This document shows positions 36,601 through 44,935 of a stretch of DNA of 64,000 nucleotides, one piece after another. The notes below the pieces were generated by a model that had not been told where the DNA came from, made no database searches, and saw nothing but the letters and a program-made list of their open reading frames with translations. Origin of the DNA: Sipunculus nudus (taxonomy: Eukaryota > Annelida > Sipuncula > Golfingiida > Sipunculidae); assembly GCA_026874595.1 (NCBI GenBank), contig CM049311.1:72336453-72400452 (forward strand), read 5' to 3'. Each line of letters starts with the position of its first letter. The first letter of the stretch is position 1. A program made the position numbers and the translations under genes.

Positions 36601-37249
36601 GCATTGTAGAAATAGCCCCACTTAATAAGGCAATTTCTCACAGCACAAAAATGAAAGTAGAAGAAATCGTGCTGCAGTAAAAATGTGTGACCCCATGGAC
36701 TCTGCTGCATACAGTAATTTCCCTAATAATTATTAGCATCACTACGGTTTGACCAATATTTTATGGTAGTTCATTGTAATGCTTATGCCATATGACTAGT
36801 GCCAATAGACTTGGTAGTATTTGTGAAAAAATAAGATGTGAAGGATGAGTCAATATCAGGCAGTGATAAACTGCCCACCATCTGCCACTCTCACCTTAAG
36901 TCACCACAATCCACCATAAACCAGTACAAGATGTTATTAATGAATAACTTACAATATAGTAAAATGTAGCCACTTCTTGCGTTACTTATTACATATGGGA
37001 TAAAAAATTAAGAGCAGAGAGCCAGTCAACCTAGAGAGAGCATATGCTCACACCTTTGACATAAATATGTACTCAGCACAGATACAATTATCTAAGGAAA
37101 TATTGCATATTTTGTAAAGAATAAGCTATGAGCTGTTGCAGAAGTTATTTATGCCCAACCTTGTAGAAAAAACCTCTTCTGTGGGTTGTGTTCTCGTTTC
37201 CTGGCACACCACCATCCTCGATCATCATTGGCTCTTTAGTATTCTCCAT
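12557..37249 (-). CDS. EAAT1-like: Excitatory amino acid transporter (SLC1A/EAAT family), 10 coding exons, 583 aa
   Basis: Na+-coupled glutamate/aspartate transporter of the plasma membrane. Joined coding exons: 37249-37160, 36056-35858, 29693-29486, 25437-25172, 22930-22804, 21360-21127, 18850-18656, 17741-17607, 16961-16774, 12666-12557. All introns are GT-AG and phases match throughout (1752 nt including TAG). TM1 is about residues 38-59, TM2 75-97, TM3 112-136. A TM3-TM4 extracellular loop carries four N-glycosylation sequons (N205, N225, N228, N234). HP1 is TALGTASSAATMP (368-380), TM7 NMDGT (408-412), HP2 [11 protein letters not shown] (447-457), and TM8 [12 protein letters not shown] (486-497). 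By family alignment D486, R489, T490 and N493 are the substrate ligands; Arg at 489 is the residue of acidic-amino-acid carriers (ASCT neutral carriers lack it). The 583 aa length is normal for EAATs. The tail is Glu/Arg/Ala-rich and ends in ADWV. Assignment to EAAT1 rather than another paralogue is uncertain. Confidence 0.96.
12667..16773 (-). other. EAAT intron 9
   Basis: About 4.1 kb between exons 9 and 10. It contains the 14.3-kb MITE and a CTCF-like TGCCACCTGGTGGTC at 15344-15358. No additional coding exon of matching phase was found. Confidence 0.7.
14306..14453. mobile_element. Short MITE with TGTTGCAATAA termini
   Basis: 148 bp bounded by perfect 11-bp inverted repeats, TGTTGCAATAA at the left and TTATTGCAACA at the right. 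Inverted GACTTAAG/CTTAAGTC blocks lie inside each end. No coding frame. Target duplication is not clear. Confidence 0.65.
16774..16961 (-). CDS. EAAT1-like: EAAT coding exon 9 (residues 485-547; TM8 and cytosolic tail)
   Basis: The acceptor is TTATCTTCAG|T, completing Leu485. The exon encodes [20 protein letters not shown], the TM8 signature with the substrate-coordinating Asp, Arg and Asn, then HLSRHELRK and a highly charged helix-prone stretch ([20 protein letters not shown]). The donor is AAAAG|GTAAGT, phase 1. Confidence 0.96.
16962..18655 (-). other. EAAT introns 8 and 7
   Basis: Intron 8 (16962-17606) and intron 7 (17742-18655) flank the 135-bp exon 8. Both are plain AT-rich sequence with no repeat or second exon recognized. 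Confidence 0.7.
17607..17741 (-). CDS. EAAT1-like: EAAT coding exon 8 (residues 440-484; HP2)
   Basis: The acceptor is TTTGTTTCAG|T, completing Ser440. The exon encodes [17 protein letters not shown], the extracellular HP2 gate, followed by [17 protein letters not shown] and VAVDWL. The donor is CT|GTGAGT, phase 2. Confidence 0.96.
18656..18850 (-). CDS. EAAT1-like: EAAT coding exon 7 (residues 375-439; HP1 end, TM7)
   Basis: The acceptor is TTTTTTTCAG|T, completing Ser375. The exon encodes [18 protein letters not shown], then [20 protein letters not shown], the TM7 Na+/substrate-binding NMDGT segment. The donor is CAG|GTAAGA, phase 2. Confidence 0.96.
18851..21126 (-). other. EAAT intron 6
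   Basis: About 2.3 kb. Mostly AT-rich, with a clearly more GC-rich block at about 19270-19490 that contains a POU octamer-like TAATTTGCAT. No coding exon in the right phase was seen. Confidence 0.6.
21127..21360 (-). CDS. EAAT1-like: EAAT coding exon 6 (residues 297-374; TM5-TM6 to HP1)
   Basis: The acceptor is TTTTACAG|G, completing Trp297; then [20 protein letters not shown]6 is [20 protein letters not shown], followed by the start of HP1 ([12 protein letters not shown]). The donor is AG|GTGGGT, phase 2. The intron splits the Ser-rich HP1 tip. Confidence 0.95.
21650..22735. repeat. Dispersed repeat with tandem subunits and GGACAGAAGGACGGAC tail
   Basis: This lies in intron 5. The first part has two diverged units starting CTCATAGGTACTAATCAT (about 21699 and 21841) that share GAATTTGGGAAAGCTGCAG, followed by GGACAGAAGGACGGACTAA and GATCACTATAGGGCACCG. 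The second part (22235-22700) repeats a block with GTCTGAAATTTGA-type words at ~150-bp spacing and ends in GGATGGACAGATAG. I associate this composite with bivalve genomes; its class is unknown. Confidence 0.6.
22804..22930 (-). CDS. EAAT1-like: EAAT coding exon 5 (residues 255-296; TM4-TM5)
   Basis: The acceptor is TCCTGCAG|GC, completing Gly255. The exon encodes [20 protein letters not shown] and [17 protein letters not shown], a strongly conserved EAAT region. The donor is ATGTG|GTCAGT, phase 2; this is a weaker donor than the others. Confidence 0.95.
23100..23910. repeat. Tandem diverged repeat rich in TGACCTTTGACCT half-site pairs
   Basis: This lies in intron 4. About four units of ~150-200 bp each contain a run of TGACCT half-sites, then words such as AGTTTGAAACCAATCTGTC and GAGTTATCATCTGGAAAC. 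The array ends in a GACAGACAGGCAGACAAACA microsatellite and GGTGATTACTATAGGGCATC. Direct half-site pairs spaced by 1 nt occur at 23414-23426, 23559-23571 and 23704-23716. Confidence 0.7.
24005..24335. repeat. Single unit of the 337-bp GGTGGCGCCACC repeat
   Basis: Begins ATACAGGTGGCGCCACCA, contains TTCTGAGGGGTACTTACAAG and GGTTGCAGTGACCTAATT, and ends CCTCAGATGACTTACAGTCA followed by GCTGAGCTAAAA. The same unit is tandemly arrayed at 25745-27362. Confidence 0.75.
24530..24792. mobile_element. MITE with CAGGGGCrTAGCCAGG termini and TTTAT target duplication
   Basis: The left end is CAGGGGCATAGCCAGG and the right end the inverse of CAGGGGCGTAGCCAGG. It is flanked by direct TTTAT at 24525-24529 and 24793-24797. 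263 bp, noncoding, with C- and G-runs inside. It lies in EAAT intron 4. Confidence 0.8.
25172..25437 (-). CDS. EAAT1-like: EAAT coding exon 4 (residues 166-254; TM3-TM4 extracellular loop)
   Basis: The acceptor is TTTCCTCAG|A, completing Arg166. The exon encodes [14 protein letters not shown] (a family-typical block), then a long Thr-rich loop with sequons NGT, NMS, NFS and NVT, and ends FKDGINVL. The donor is CTAG|GTACAAG, phase 1. The Thr-rich extracellular loop varies in length and sequence between EAATs. Confidence 0.95.
25745..27362. repeat. Tandem array of 337-bp units (GGTGGCGCCACC family)
   Basis: Unit starts (ATACAGGTG) at 26344, 26681 and 27017, spaced 337 and 336 bp, plus a diverged unit upstream. 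The 5' end has a palindromic GTGACCCGTGGGTCATGAC near 25771. The 3' end runs into GGACGGACGACGGAC, then CTAAGATGACTTACAGTCA and GCTGAGTAAAA. Each unit has a TTCTGGGGGGTAC block and a GTAACAGAGACCTAATT block. It lies in intron 3. Confidence 0.8.
27363..29485 (-). other. EAAT intron 3, remainder
   Basis: Contains a two-unit tandem repeat (see 28115-28560) and otherwise AT-rich DNA. No exon-like segment in phase was found. Confidence 0.6.
28115..28560. repeat. Two-unit ~267-bp tandem repeat
   Basis: Units share GGTTnAAGGTATTGGT, AAATTTGGCAT, CTTGTTAA and AACCAGACAGGT-like words. Their starts are near 28133 and 28400. Both units contain a CACCTACCTTC segment. Class unknown. Confidence 0.7.
29486..29693 (-). 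CDS. EAAT1-like: EAAT coding exon 3 (residues 97-165; TM3)
   Basis: The acceptor is ATTTCAG|GTCTG; the exon begins inside Gly97 and reads [16 protein letters not shown], the conserved EAAT cytosolic loop. TM3 is [20 protein letters not shown]. It ends LDAFLDLI plus AG, with donor AG|GTAAGT, phase 2. Confidence 0.95.
29694..32040 (-). other. EAAT intron 2, part without recognized repeats
   Basis: A more GC-rich block at 30720-31290 contains an imperfect inverted pair, GTCATAATC...GATTATGAC (about 30855-30895). No coding exon could be assigned there. The rest is AT-rich. Confidence 0.5.
32041..32287. mobile_element. MITE with GGTTCTC-type terminal inverted repeats, copy B
   Basis: The left end reads AAAAGGTATGGTTCTCAGGC and the right end its inverse (GCCTGAGAACCATACCTTTT). 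TTAA is present at both margins, so a TTAA target duplication is possible. Noncoding, ~245 bp. The shared interior is inverted relative to copy A at 6030-6358, so the two copies lie in opposite orientation. Confidence 0.8.
32665..35209. repeat. Tandem diverged repeat with AGGTCAnnnTGACCT palindromes
   Basis: Starts AACAAGTGACCCTTGGGTCA (the same opening as near 25766) and continues as units of roughly 200-230 bp with GCAGAATAtAGGTCACAGTG, ACCTAATTTCA, CTAGGTCCAACAG and TTTGTGCCCTGTC-like words. Perfect half-site palindromes lie at 32992-33006, 33131-33145, 34747-34761 and 35049-35063. It is interrupted by a hAT-like insertion at 33369-34525. In EAAT intron 2. Confidence 0.75.
33369..34525. 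mobile_element. Non-autonomous hAT-like element with 8-bp target duplication
   Basis: The left end CAGGGTAGGTTTTCTGCC matches the inverse of the right end GGCAGAAACTTGCCAACCCTG. Flanking 8-bp copies are TCTATGGA (33361-33368) and TCTATGGC (34526-34533), 7/8 identical. The host repeat unit resumes on the other side, confirming an insertion. Terminal CAGGG and 8-bp duplications fit the hAT superfamily. The interior has no transposase frame. Confidence 0.8.
35210..35857. repeat. 40-bp minisatellite derived from the exon 2 / splice-donor junction of EAAT
   Basis: Sixteen units of 40 bp (one of 45 bp, with an extra TATGA-type step near 35350) directly follow the authentic exon 2 donor at 35858/35857. 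In gene sense each unit reads CTTATCATATCCAGTC, TTATATCAG, GTACGTAGTCATATA. The first ~25 nt copy the end of exon 2 and the rest copies the start of intron 2. Fifteen units keep CAG|GT (one has CAGAAA); nine have the full CAGGTACGTA. The array begins at the edge of the upstream repeat near an AGGTACC. Confidence 0.95.
35858..36056 (-). CDS. EAAT1-like: EAAT coding exon 2 (residues 31-96 plus first base of Gly97; TM1-TM2)
   Basis: The acceptor is TTTACAG|TTTCTATCC. The exon encodes [10 protein letters not shown] followed by two hydrophobic helices and ends in [12 protein letters not shown]. The donor is CAG|GTACGTA, phase 1. The last ~27 nt of the exon plus the first ~13 nt of the intron are the unit of the 40-bp minisatellite that follows immediately in intron 2. 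Reading through the donor gives Ser-Gly-Thr-stop. Confidence 0.95.
36057..37159 (-). other. EAAT intron 1
   Basis: Contains a partial pogo/Tigger-like end at about 36170-36345 and otherwise AT-rich DNA. Confidence 0.7.
36170..36345. mobile_element. Partial pogo/Tigger-like element end
   Basis: The right edge, read on the minus strand, is CAGTGGAACCTCTCCTAGTG followed by GACGCC. This resembles the CAGTnGAACCTCTC...GGACnCC termini of pogo/Tigger elements. GAGGTGCC occurs twice inside. The left terminus is not recognizable, so it looks truncated. Confidence 0.5.
37160..37249 (-). CDS. EAAT1-like: EAAT coding exon 1 (residues 1-30)
   Basis: Encodes the cytosolic N-terminus, from [14 protein letters not shown] to RRGFFYK. 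The ATG is the first in the open frame. It follows a likely splice acceptor (CTCACCAG, AG at 37263-37262), which leaves only 12 nt of 5' UTR (37261-37250) in this exon, so the promoter and upstream noncoding exon lie elsewhere. The donor is AAG|GTTGGG, phase 0. Intron 1 (36057-37159) is about 1.1 kb. Confidence 0.88.
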
Positions 37250-37261
37250 GGCTGTGGCACC

Positions 37262-38299
37262 CTGGTGAGACAGAGCGGCATTAATGAATGTTACAAATTA
37301 ACACTGTAACCTATCTTACACATCATAACCTGATGCAAAATTACACAAAATTACACGAGGTTCTCGGTCTCTTCTTTAACTCTTTCTTTAGCATTACAGA
37401 AACCAGTTAAGTAATGTATCAAGACAACACTGCGTCACTTTTGATCATCCCTCCTGTGCTCAGAAAAAAGCGAAAAATTCACAATTAACCCTCTATTGCC
37501 TAGATGGCTACTACTTCACTTTTGGCCATTTTATGTTGAAAAATCATAATATTTATTTACTTATAATCCTTTACTGCCCAGAAGATCACTGCATTACTTT
37601 GTGTAACTATGTTTTGAAAAAAACTCTGGTTTACATTTGCACTAAGAAGCCACCTTTCAGTGTACTCTAAAAGAGTTGCAATGTTTAGTAATATTATATA
37701 ATATTCTGAGGGTTAACATAATGCATATTTTTTAAAATACTTGTTAAGCTCAAGCAAAATTTCTCTTTATTACCTGTAAAAATAAAGATGACCATAAATA
37801 CACAAAAGCTGTTACTCCAAGACATGAAGGGCACAGAGACCATACCATAAATGTTTTACATTTTATATAATTATTTTTTTGGTGATGCTGATCTGTGGAT
37901 TATTGGTCTTAATGAATAACCAGAAAATGATACTGCATGCACCTGATTATATGAACATCACTGTTCTAAAATTAAGAATGCCCCGAGTAAGCTTCAGTTT
38001 CCTGTCAATGTCAAGCCTAAAGTGACCTGTGAAGACAAAATCATGCAGCCTACCAAGTACTGTAAAGTTCCTTGCAGAATACGCATATTATATAAGGAAA
38101 ATGTCATTAACAAATTTAGGAAATTTGTATGGAGTCCACCTGCATCTTATATTGGGGGGGGGGGGGGGGGTGGGGTTCAAAATTGAATCAAATTCAGAGC
38201 ATGATGAAAGTGACTGAGAGTGAGCAATAATAAGGACATTTACGGGATGTTGTTTGCTTTCTGAAATTTACCTTATTTTCTTACAAATACCAATCTATT
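37262..38299. other. 5' of EAAT coding exon 1: intron or upstream sequence
   Basis: The minus strand just before 37261 is an acceptor-like TGTCTCACCAG, so this DNA should be intronic. It includes a 17-G run at 38154-38170. No upstream exon was found here. Confidence 0.5.
38154..38170. repeat. Poly-G tract (17 G)
   Basis: Uninterrupted run of 17 G followed by TGGGG. Potential G-quadruplex. Confidence 0.95.
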
Positions 38300-38595
38300 T
38301 TTTTTTATAATAGGGACCTATGGGTCTTCCCATTGTGACCTTAACGTTTGACCTTGTGACCTAAAAATCCATAAGTTTCTTTCACTATTGGCAGGTTAGC
38401 AATATCTTGAAAATCAAAGGTGACCTTATTTCAGGTTGTCATGGAGATTTTCAATTGACCTCCCTGCATATTTACTTAAAAGTTTCTAGAGCCAGCAGTT
38501 AGATTTGTGTCTTGCTAACTACAACCTGACGGCCAGACTTTAGACAAAGCGCCATTCTTTTAGCTCAATTGACTTTGTCAGCTGAGCTGATAAAA
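38300..38595. repeat. Chimeric fragment of the TGACCT-type repeats
   Basis: Contains TTTGACCTTGTGACC, AAAGGTGACCTTATTTCAGG and a tail TTAGCTCAATTGACTTTGTC followed by AGCTGAGCTGATAAAA. It combines words from the 23.1-kb and 25.7-kb families. Confidence 0.55.
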
Positions 38596-40710
38596 GGCTA
38601 AAATTTATTTTTTTTTTAGCTTCTTTAACAGTGTTCAGTGGAAAAGTTGTAAGATATAAGAATAAAGATGTCCCCTTGTAGTTCATATGATTTTGGTACC
38701 GTAGGCATATCAGTGATATTCCTTTAATCAAGAGACAAGGTGGTGCTATCCTAGCAGTAAAATTCAATACTTTTGGTAGTAAATTTTATTCATTACCATT
38801 AACTATATATGGGACATTGTGAAAGAATACATCCTATTTAATATTCATTTCTAGCCCCATTGGATGTCCTCTAGCTTAGCACACATAAGAATTCAGATAT
38901 ATCTGAGAGGAGTAACACAGGTAAAAAAATGTGAGATATACATATATATATGCATTTTATTCACGGTTTAAAAAAATTACTACAGACATTTACACTTTCC
39001 AGTTATGTGCTTGGTGGCAGCACTGGCAGGAAAAACTGCCAGGCACACCTGCTTGTCACTGCCAAGCATGACCACACCTGGTCATATTGTACCGATCATC
39101 AGATCATTTATCAGTATGCTGAATGTTTTGTAAAATTAATAAAACATTAAAAGTATTTTTGGTTTGTTGTATATGAAAACAAGGTAATTAAGAATTCTGG
39201 ATGGATTTTTATTGTATATGGTAGGGAGTTCTGAGCTAAATTACGCTGCATATTCTGTTAGGGAATTTAGAAGAAGTAATATGTGTGCATCAATGAGTAA
39301 AATTCTGAGCAAGAACAGTGTGTGTATTGTAATGAGACAGCGTATTCTGCTGAGAACTTTACGGTACTACTTACTGAAGTCCACTGAGTACTACTACAGG
39401 TCAATAATATGCGAGCATGCAAACACACACCAAAGTCTAGACCTATTCAGAGTCTTGTATTTTCAAAATTGTACCCAATATTTTGGTGATATTTAAAACC
39501 AATAAGGACAAAATAGGTCTAGCAAGATTATGATTTATATAATATTTTGATAACTATTATTCCTAATCATTTATTGCCAAAGATATTCATTAATCTAAGC
39601 AAACTCAGCTGACTGAAAAAAAAATGAAACTTTTCTGTTCATTTTTTCAAACTGGGTACTGGTATCCCTGATGCTCATAGTTGATTAGAAATCCTGTTCA
39701 TTAACAAACACATGCCCACCTATATTTTGTTGTTCAAAACAAGCTGTAGATCTATTTATCCAATACATTGTTCCCATGCTTGAAAAGGGTAGCTCCATCA
39801 AGCATAATTTAATAATGTCTATAACACTGTTATGGCCATGACATGACATTTCAGGCTGACTCAGGATTGCTTGGTTTTCTATAGCTATTGTTTTCATGAT
39901 CATACTCATATACAAAAAAACTCGTTCCACCCTTTCTTGAGATATCTAATGTTTTATGTGATTTTTACTTAATATGAATATATTCAAGATCAAGGTCACT
40001 CACAGTAGAGGTCATGACCTATATACCAAGACAGTCCCCAAAATGATATATATATATATATATAAATCCACCAGTGATGTTTAAAAAAGGTCTGTCAAAT
40101 TGATCAAGTTAGCATGCCTAAAACAATAGTCTATGACAGCAGGCCGATCATGTTGAAACAAAAATATTCTTCCCCTCATCAATCTTGCGATAAAATCAAA
40201 CATAAATCCTTTTCTCAACCATTTTGTATTGTAATTTATGTTACTATAGAAACAAGAATTACTGTATGATATAGAGGTGTAACAATGTATTGAAGAAGTG
40301 ATGCACTGAATTGTGTTCCCTTTTTTAAATTTTAATCCTTCTTTTACCTCTCAATATTCATTTTTATTATTATCTTTGTGCATGTAACCTCCGAGAGTCC
40401 TCAATTTTAATGGAGTCATTTGTGATTTTGAAATTCTTTATTGTGTATGTGCCATAAATCTACTTTAAACATTTGCTGTTGGACCACTCCACTCACACAG
40501 GAACATATATGGTGGCTATACACACAGAGAGAAAGCTAAATTTTTCATTTATTTGCCAAATTTACGGACACCAATTTTGGTAAAATTACTTTTATCTTTT
40601 AAACAGACTGAAATTTACTACTTCAGTATGAATTGCAGCAAAAATTGAATCAAACAAAGAAACAATATTTTAATTGATTGTACAATATCATGTTACTCCC
40701 TTAGACTGCA
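38596..40710. other. Gene-free AT-rich sequence
   Basis: An (AT)n run lies at 40045-40064. No coding frame or other repeat could be supported. Confidence 0.5.
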
Positions 40711-40712
40711 TA

Positions 40713-42438
40713 TACAGCAGATCCCACCATGAGGGGACAAAGGGATGAGCGGACACCATCAATGTAAGGACACTTAGCCATTGTCCGGACCCATTTCCCA
40801 ATAAAATTGACCTGTCATGAGCAGACACCTGCTAAACAGGGACAGTCATGTTTGGCCAAAAATCCTGTCATGAACGGACACCCTAGACCGAGATTTCAGT
40901 GGCCACCAGTAGCACTGCGCGAGTGTACCAGCTGAGCAGCTCAGCGGAACGCTTTGTGCACGCTGTGAATGGCAGGTATTTAGATTCATTCATAGATTTC
41001 ATGTTAATCGCGGGTTTCGTATCACATGACTGACTCCACCAAAGAGCATCAACACTGGTTGACCCAAGTCTTTTTTTCTGTCGTATAAACATGGCGGACG
41101 AGTGGTTTGTGCTGGCAAACTTTGGTCACTATTTCAATGCTGCAAAAATAATTATGATAGGATATAATAATTACAATTCTAACACATGTAAAAGATGTCA
41201 AAATATAGATTAACAGGAACAATTTGACCTGTGCAATAATTAAAATATGATCGCAGATGCACCTGCAGGTGGCAGCAGCCGAACACCATCGAAAAGTCCC
41301 GAATACCCGGGTGTGTCATCCATATTAAATATCTGCATCATTTGATGCCCAGTCATGGCATCATAAATCTGACAAAATCATTCCTGGAATCTCAATGTCA
41401 GGATGAAAATCTCATGTTGAAAATTAATTCTATCCTGAAATTGAGTTTGAAATCGATGTATTAGAATCGATTTCAGCGGACGAAATCACCATACATAGTT
41501 CAATTTTGATTGCAAGTAGCAACGGCCAACAACAGCTGCCATAGGCCATCGAAGGCTCCCGATACCCCAAACGTCTCTGCCATATTGAACGTCCACCTGA
41601 TGTGAAGCTTAGTTAGGGCAATTTTAATCAGACAAAATCACTGCTGACTTTGAGGCATCCGGTCATAATTCAACATTGGGATAAAATTCTGATGTTGAAA
41701 ATTGATTTTGTTCCAATATTGAGTTTGAGGCGTCTGGATTTTAATGATTTCCTGAGGACCGTTCACAAAGGATATTCAGAGACTTAACTCTTTTGACAGA
41801 CACAAATGTAATATTCTGCAGCGCCCTGTAGAAAGAACGTTGCATAAATTTAATTGTTCATAAAAAAATGAAACAATGGAATATCTTAATTACACCCTTA
41901 TCTTTTATTCCAAATATTCTCCTATCATTTCTAAACCAGAAGTTTGTATGATAACTTTTATTTATATTTATTTATTGATTGAAAAACTATGTAATTAAGA
42001 AATATTTTAAACATCATATTTTATTGAGTAAAAATTTGTTTTAAAGTTTTTATAGTAAATAGTAACTATTTCTATGAAATTATACTCATGATCTACCATT
42101 TATTTAATTTTGAATTTTTAGATGAACCAGCTCTTTAAAGACTTTAAATCATGACATCATAGAATCTGCTTTCTTGTGTTAGATATAAATATCTATATAT
42201 ATCTATCTATATATATATATATGCCATATAAATATTTTCTCATTTATTATTAATATAAAAAAATATTTAACATACTTACAGGTATGTGATTCTTTTGTTT
42301 TAATTGTTGAATAAATTTCCATACAGTAATCATTATCCCTGACCGCATCTGTCCTTACCTCTCATGAAGGGACACCTGCAATGTAGGGACACTTTGGCGA
42401 TATCCCACAGGTGTCCCCTCACAACAGGTTCTGCTGTA
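40713..42438. mobile_element. TA-flanked terminal-inverted-repeat element, pogo/Tigger-like, non-autonomous
   Basis: The left end TACAGCAGATCC...TGAGGGGACA and right end TGTCCCCTCA...GGTTCTGCTGTA are inverted, each flanked by TA (40711-40712 and 42439-42440). Subterminal GGACAC/GTGTCC words repeat, as in pogo/Tigger families. The interior holds two ~260-bp diverged units (about 41255 and 41510) sharing GCCGAACACCATCGAAAAGT-like and GATGTTGAAAATTGATT-like words, plus an (AT)n run at 42186-42222. No transposase frame survives. Confidence 0.75.
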
Positions 42439-42947
42439 TACCATCCACCAATTTTACCCCTCCTCCATAAAATATTAGTTATAAGGAATACAGTGAAATA
42501 AAAAAAACATACCTCATTAATTGTACCATATGAAAATTGGGGCTTTAACATTTTTCCCTTTCAGCATAGATATGATCTAAAAATTAGCAGGGTAGGGATA
42601 TTACTTAAGTGTGTTAATATGTCATATATCACATGCAAAACCTGATAGGCTATAAGAGAGATACCACTCTAATAGAGATACCAGTCTTTAGATACTAGTC
42701 CTTAGATACCATTATTTTCCTAGAAGAGCAAAAGAATTCAGCCCTGTAACAAATATGATCAGGGCGTGGACTGGACCAGACTCAAATTAGGAGCTTAGGA
42801 TCTTCATAATCCTGGACTGAATTTGGCTTGATCCAACATGTGTCTGGTCCAGAACAACATCAATATCAGCAACAATAATATTAATTAGTATTATTATTAT
42901 AATAATTATAATTTTTATTTTTTATTCTTTATCTGGACTGAGTGATA

Positions 42948-44322
42948 TACCGTAAAATCTCCACTTAAAACCGCGGTTTAATCAAGAAATTCAAAATCTT
43001 GAAATCAGGTTTATTTCCTGAAAGCACTGTGCGGTTTATACTAGAAGGGTTTCCTGAATATCTTCCTGACAGACATCATTTTGGGGCCGGCGAGTGGGCG
43101 ATAATATTGCAACTTTCGAAGGCCGTTCTTAGCATCAGTCTCGCATGCATGGGAGCCGTGTGTAAATGTATTATTTACGATTATTTGTTATTTATAAATT
43201 AAATATTTCTGAATAGTTTTCGTGTGATATATAACTTGTTATGAAATTTTGGTAATTGTCACCAAATAATACATTTACAACAACCCTGCTGTTACACACA
43301 GCGGCCCACTTTGTTGGGCATGCTCAAGCAAAATTGAAATAAAAGCCTACTTTAAACCCATTTGCGGCATTATTTAGCAATGATTATTTGTTTCAAACGT
43401 AAAATGAATTAAAAGCTGACATCGTAAGGAGTCACACAATGGCAGACGATCGTTTTAAAATCAAGTTTGAGTGCTGCCATGTGCTGAAACGCCCCAGTAT
43501 TCTGCTAAGAATATTTTGAACGGCTGTACGCGGTGGGTGGTAAACAGAACAGCCACCTATTTCGTCCCAGCGTGCCTTGCGTGAACACTGCCTTGACAAA
43601 ATGGCTCCCCACACGGAAACTTTCTTCAGGAAAAAAACTTGCTTACCCCGACTGGCCACTTTAATTTTACCTTAAAATCACTCGTTATCAAGCGTCATGT
43701 TTCCTATACGTGCGTATCTCGACAAGGTAACTTCAATTACTTTGATATTTAGTTAAGTTGACCAGCGATGTTTTCAAACGCGCCAGCAAATTGAGACATG
43801 GAGCGATGTCAACGTACGATGTGACGATGATAATACCGAAGTAACCGGTATGAAAATGATTTGAATCTTCCGAGTAATTCCAGAAAATGGAATTTTCATC
43901 AAACATTTTTAGAATTAAAATATACAGTGACTTGAAATGGATCAGCAGAATATTTTTTCCAAAATATAATGACAAATCAGTAGCAAACAAGAATACGGCA
44001 CGGAATATAAAATCTGTATAAACAGGCAGAGGTTCACCGGCCCTTACGTCTTCCCAAACTTCATGCTTCAGTGACCCTGCAAAAATGTGTTATGATGTGT
44101 TTAAATAAAATGCCCAAGGAATTTACAAGTGGACAGGAATGGCCGAGTCGCAACCCTCGCTTGATTGTGTCTTTTGTCAAATCATTCCGTAGCAAAAGTT
44201 GGTGCGGTTTTAAAGGGGGGTTCTTAGTATTTGAGCCCCTCGCGATGTCTCACCTGGAATTTCGGCGAAGTCTGGGTGCGGTTTTAATTGGAAGTGCGGT
44301 TTTAAGTGGAGATTTTACGGTA
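42948..44322. mobile_element. TA-flanked element with ACCGTAAAATCTCCACTT termini
   Basis: The left end TACCGTAAAATCTCCACTTA continues into AAACCGC. The right end is its exact inverse, GCGGTTTTA then AGTGGAGATTTTACGGTA, giving terminal repeats of about 26 bp with TA at both margins. GTGCGGTTTTAA-type words recur inside both ends. The interior (43060-43720) is unusually GC-rich for this window. There is no transposase frame, so it is a non-autonomous element of the Tc1/mariner/pogo type by target site. Confidence 0.8.
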
Positions 44323-44794
44323 TATATATATATCATCACTAATAAACTGTAAAAAGTTTGTACCTGCTCATGGACTGAGTTACATAAACATACATACCAG
44401 CAAGCACTACGTGATAGATCATACTAAACAGACAAGCTGATGCTTAATTATGCCCATGTATCTCAGCGGACTGTAAGGTAACAGCTATGCATTAAACTGG
44501 CAAACAGCCTGAGGAGATTACAGACAAAAACCAATACCACTAATACCAATGATACATTCTTTCTACACAAAAATTTTCTACTATAACTATTTTACGCTGA
44601 TGCTTTTTTCATGTAAAAGAAATGTTGATGGACAACTGTGTTTAAGTGGAGTCAAGTGAGGGTCAGCCTGGTCCAAGTCCTTGAGGTTCAAGTCCAAGTC
44701 CACCTTCTCTGTGTCTTTTAAGACTTAGTCCAGGCTCAGCCTGACTACATGTACTCTATACTTATTTAGAGCTCAAGTGACAGTGTCTTCTTAC

Positions 44795-44935
44795 CTGTGT
44801 GGTCAGGAGATTGGAGTCTTTGAACCTCTTTTGCTGGACTCTTAAATATCAGATTAGAATCTCAAAATCCTTGTCACTCAAAACTTCACATACAGCAGTC
44901 ACTGATAGATGACGAGTGATTTCAAATCCTTCCTA
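44795..44935 (-). other. Candidate 5' noncoding exon of EAAT
   Basis: The minus strand has a strong donor, ACCACACAG|GTAAGAAG, at 44795/44794. It follows ~140 nt of relatively GC-rich, stop-containing sequence without ATG-led frames. Since coding exon 1 begins after an acceptor, an upstream exon must exist; this is one of three candidates. No upstream boundary or promoter is visible. Confidence 0.25.

Noticed and set aside
43060-43720. GC-rich stretch considered as a CpG-island promoter for EAAT
   Set aside because: It lies wholly inside a terminal-inverted-repeat element (42948-44322), which explains its distinct composition.
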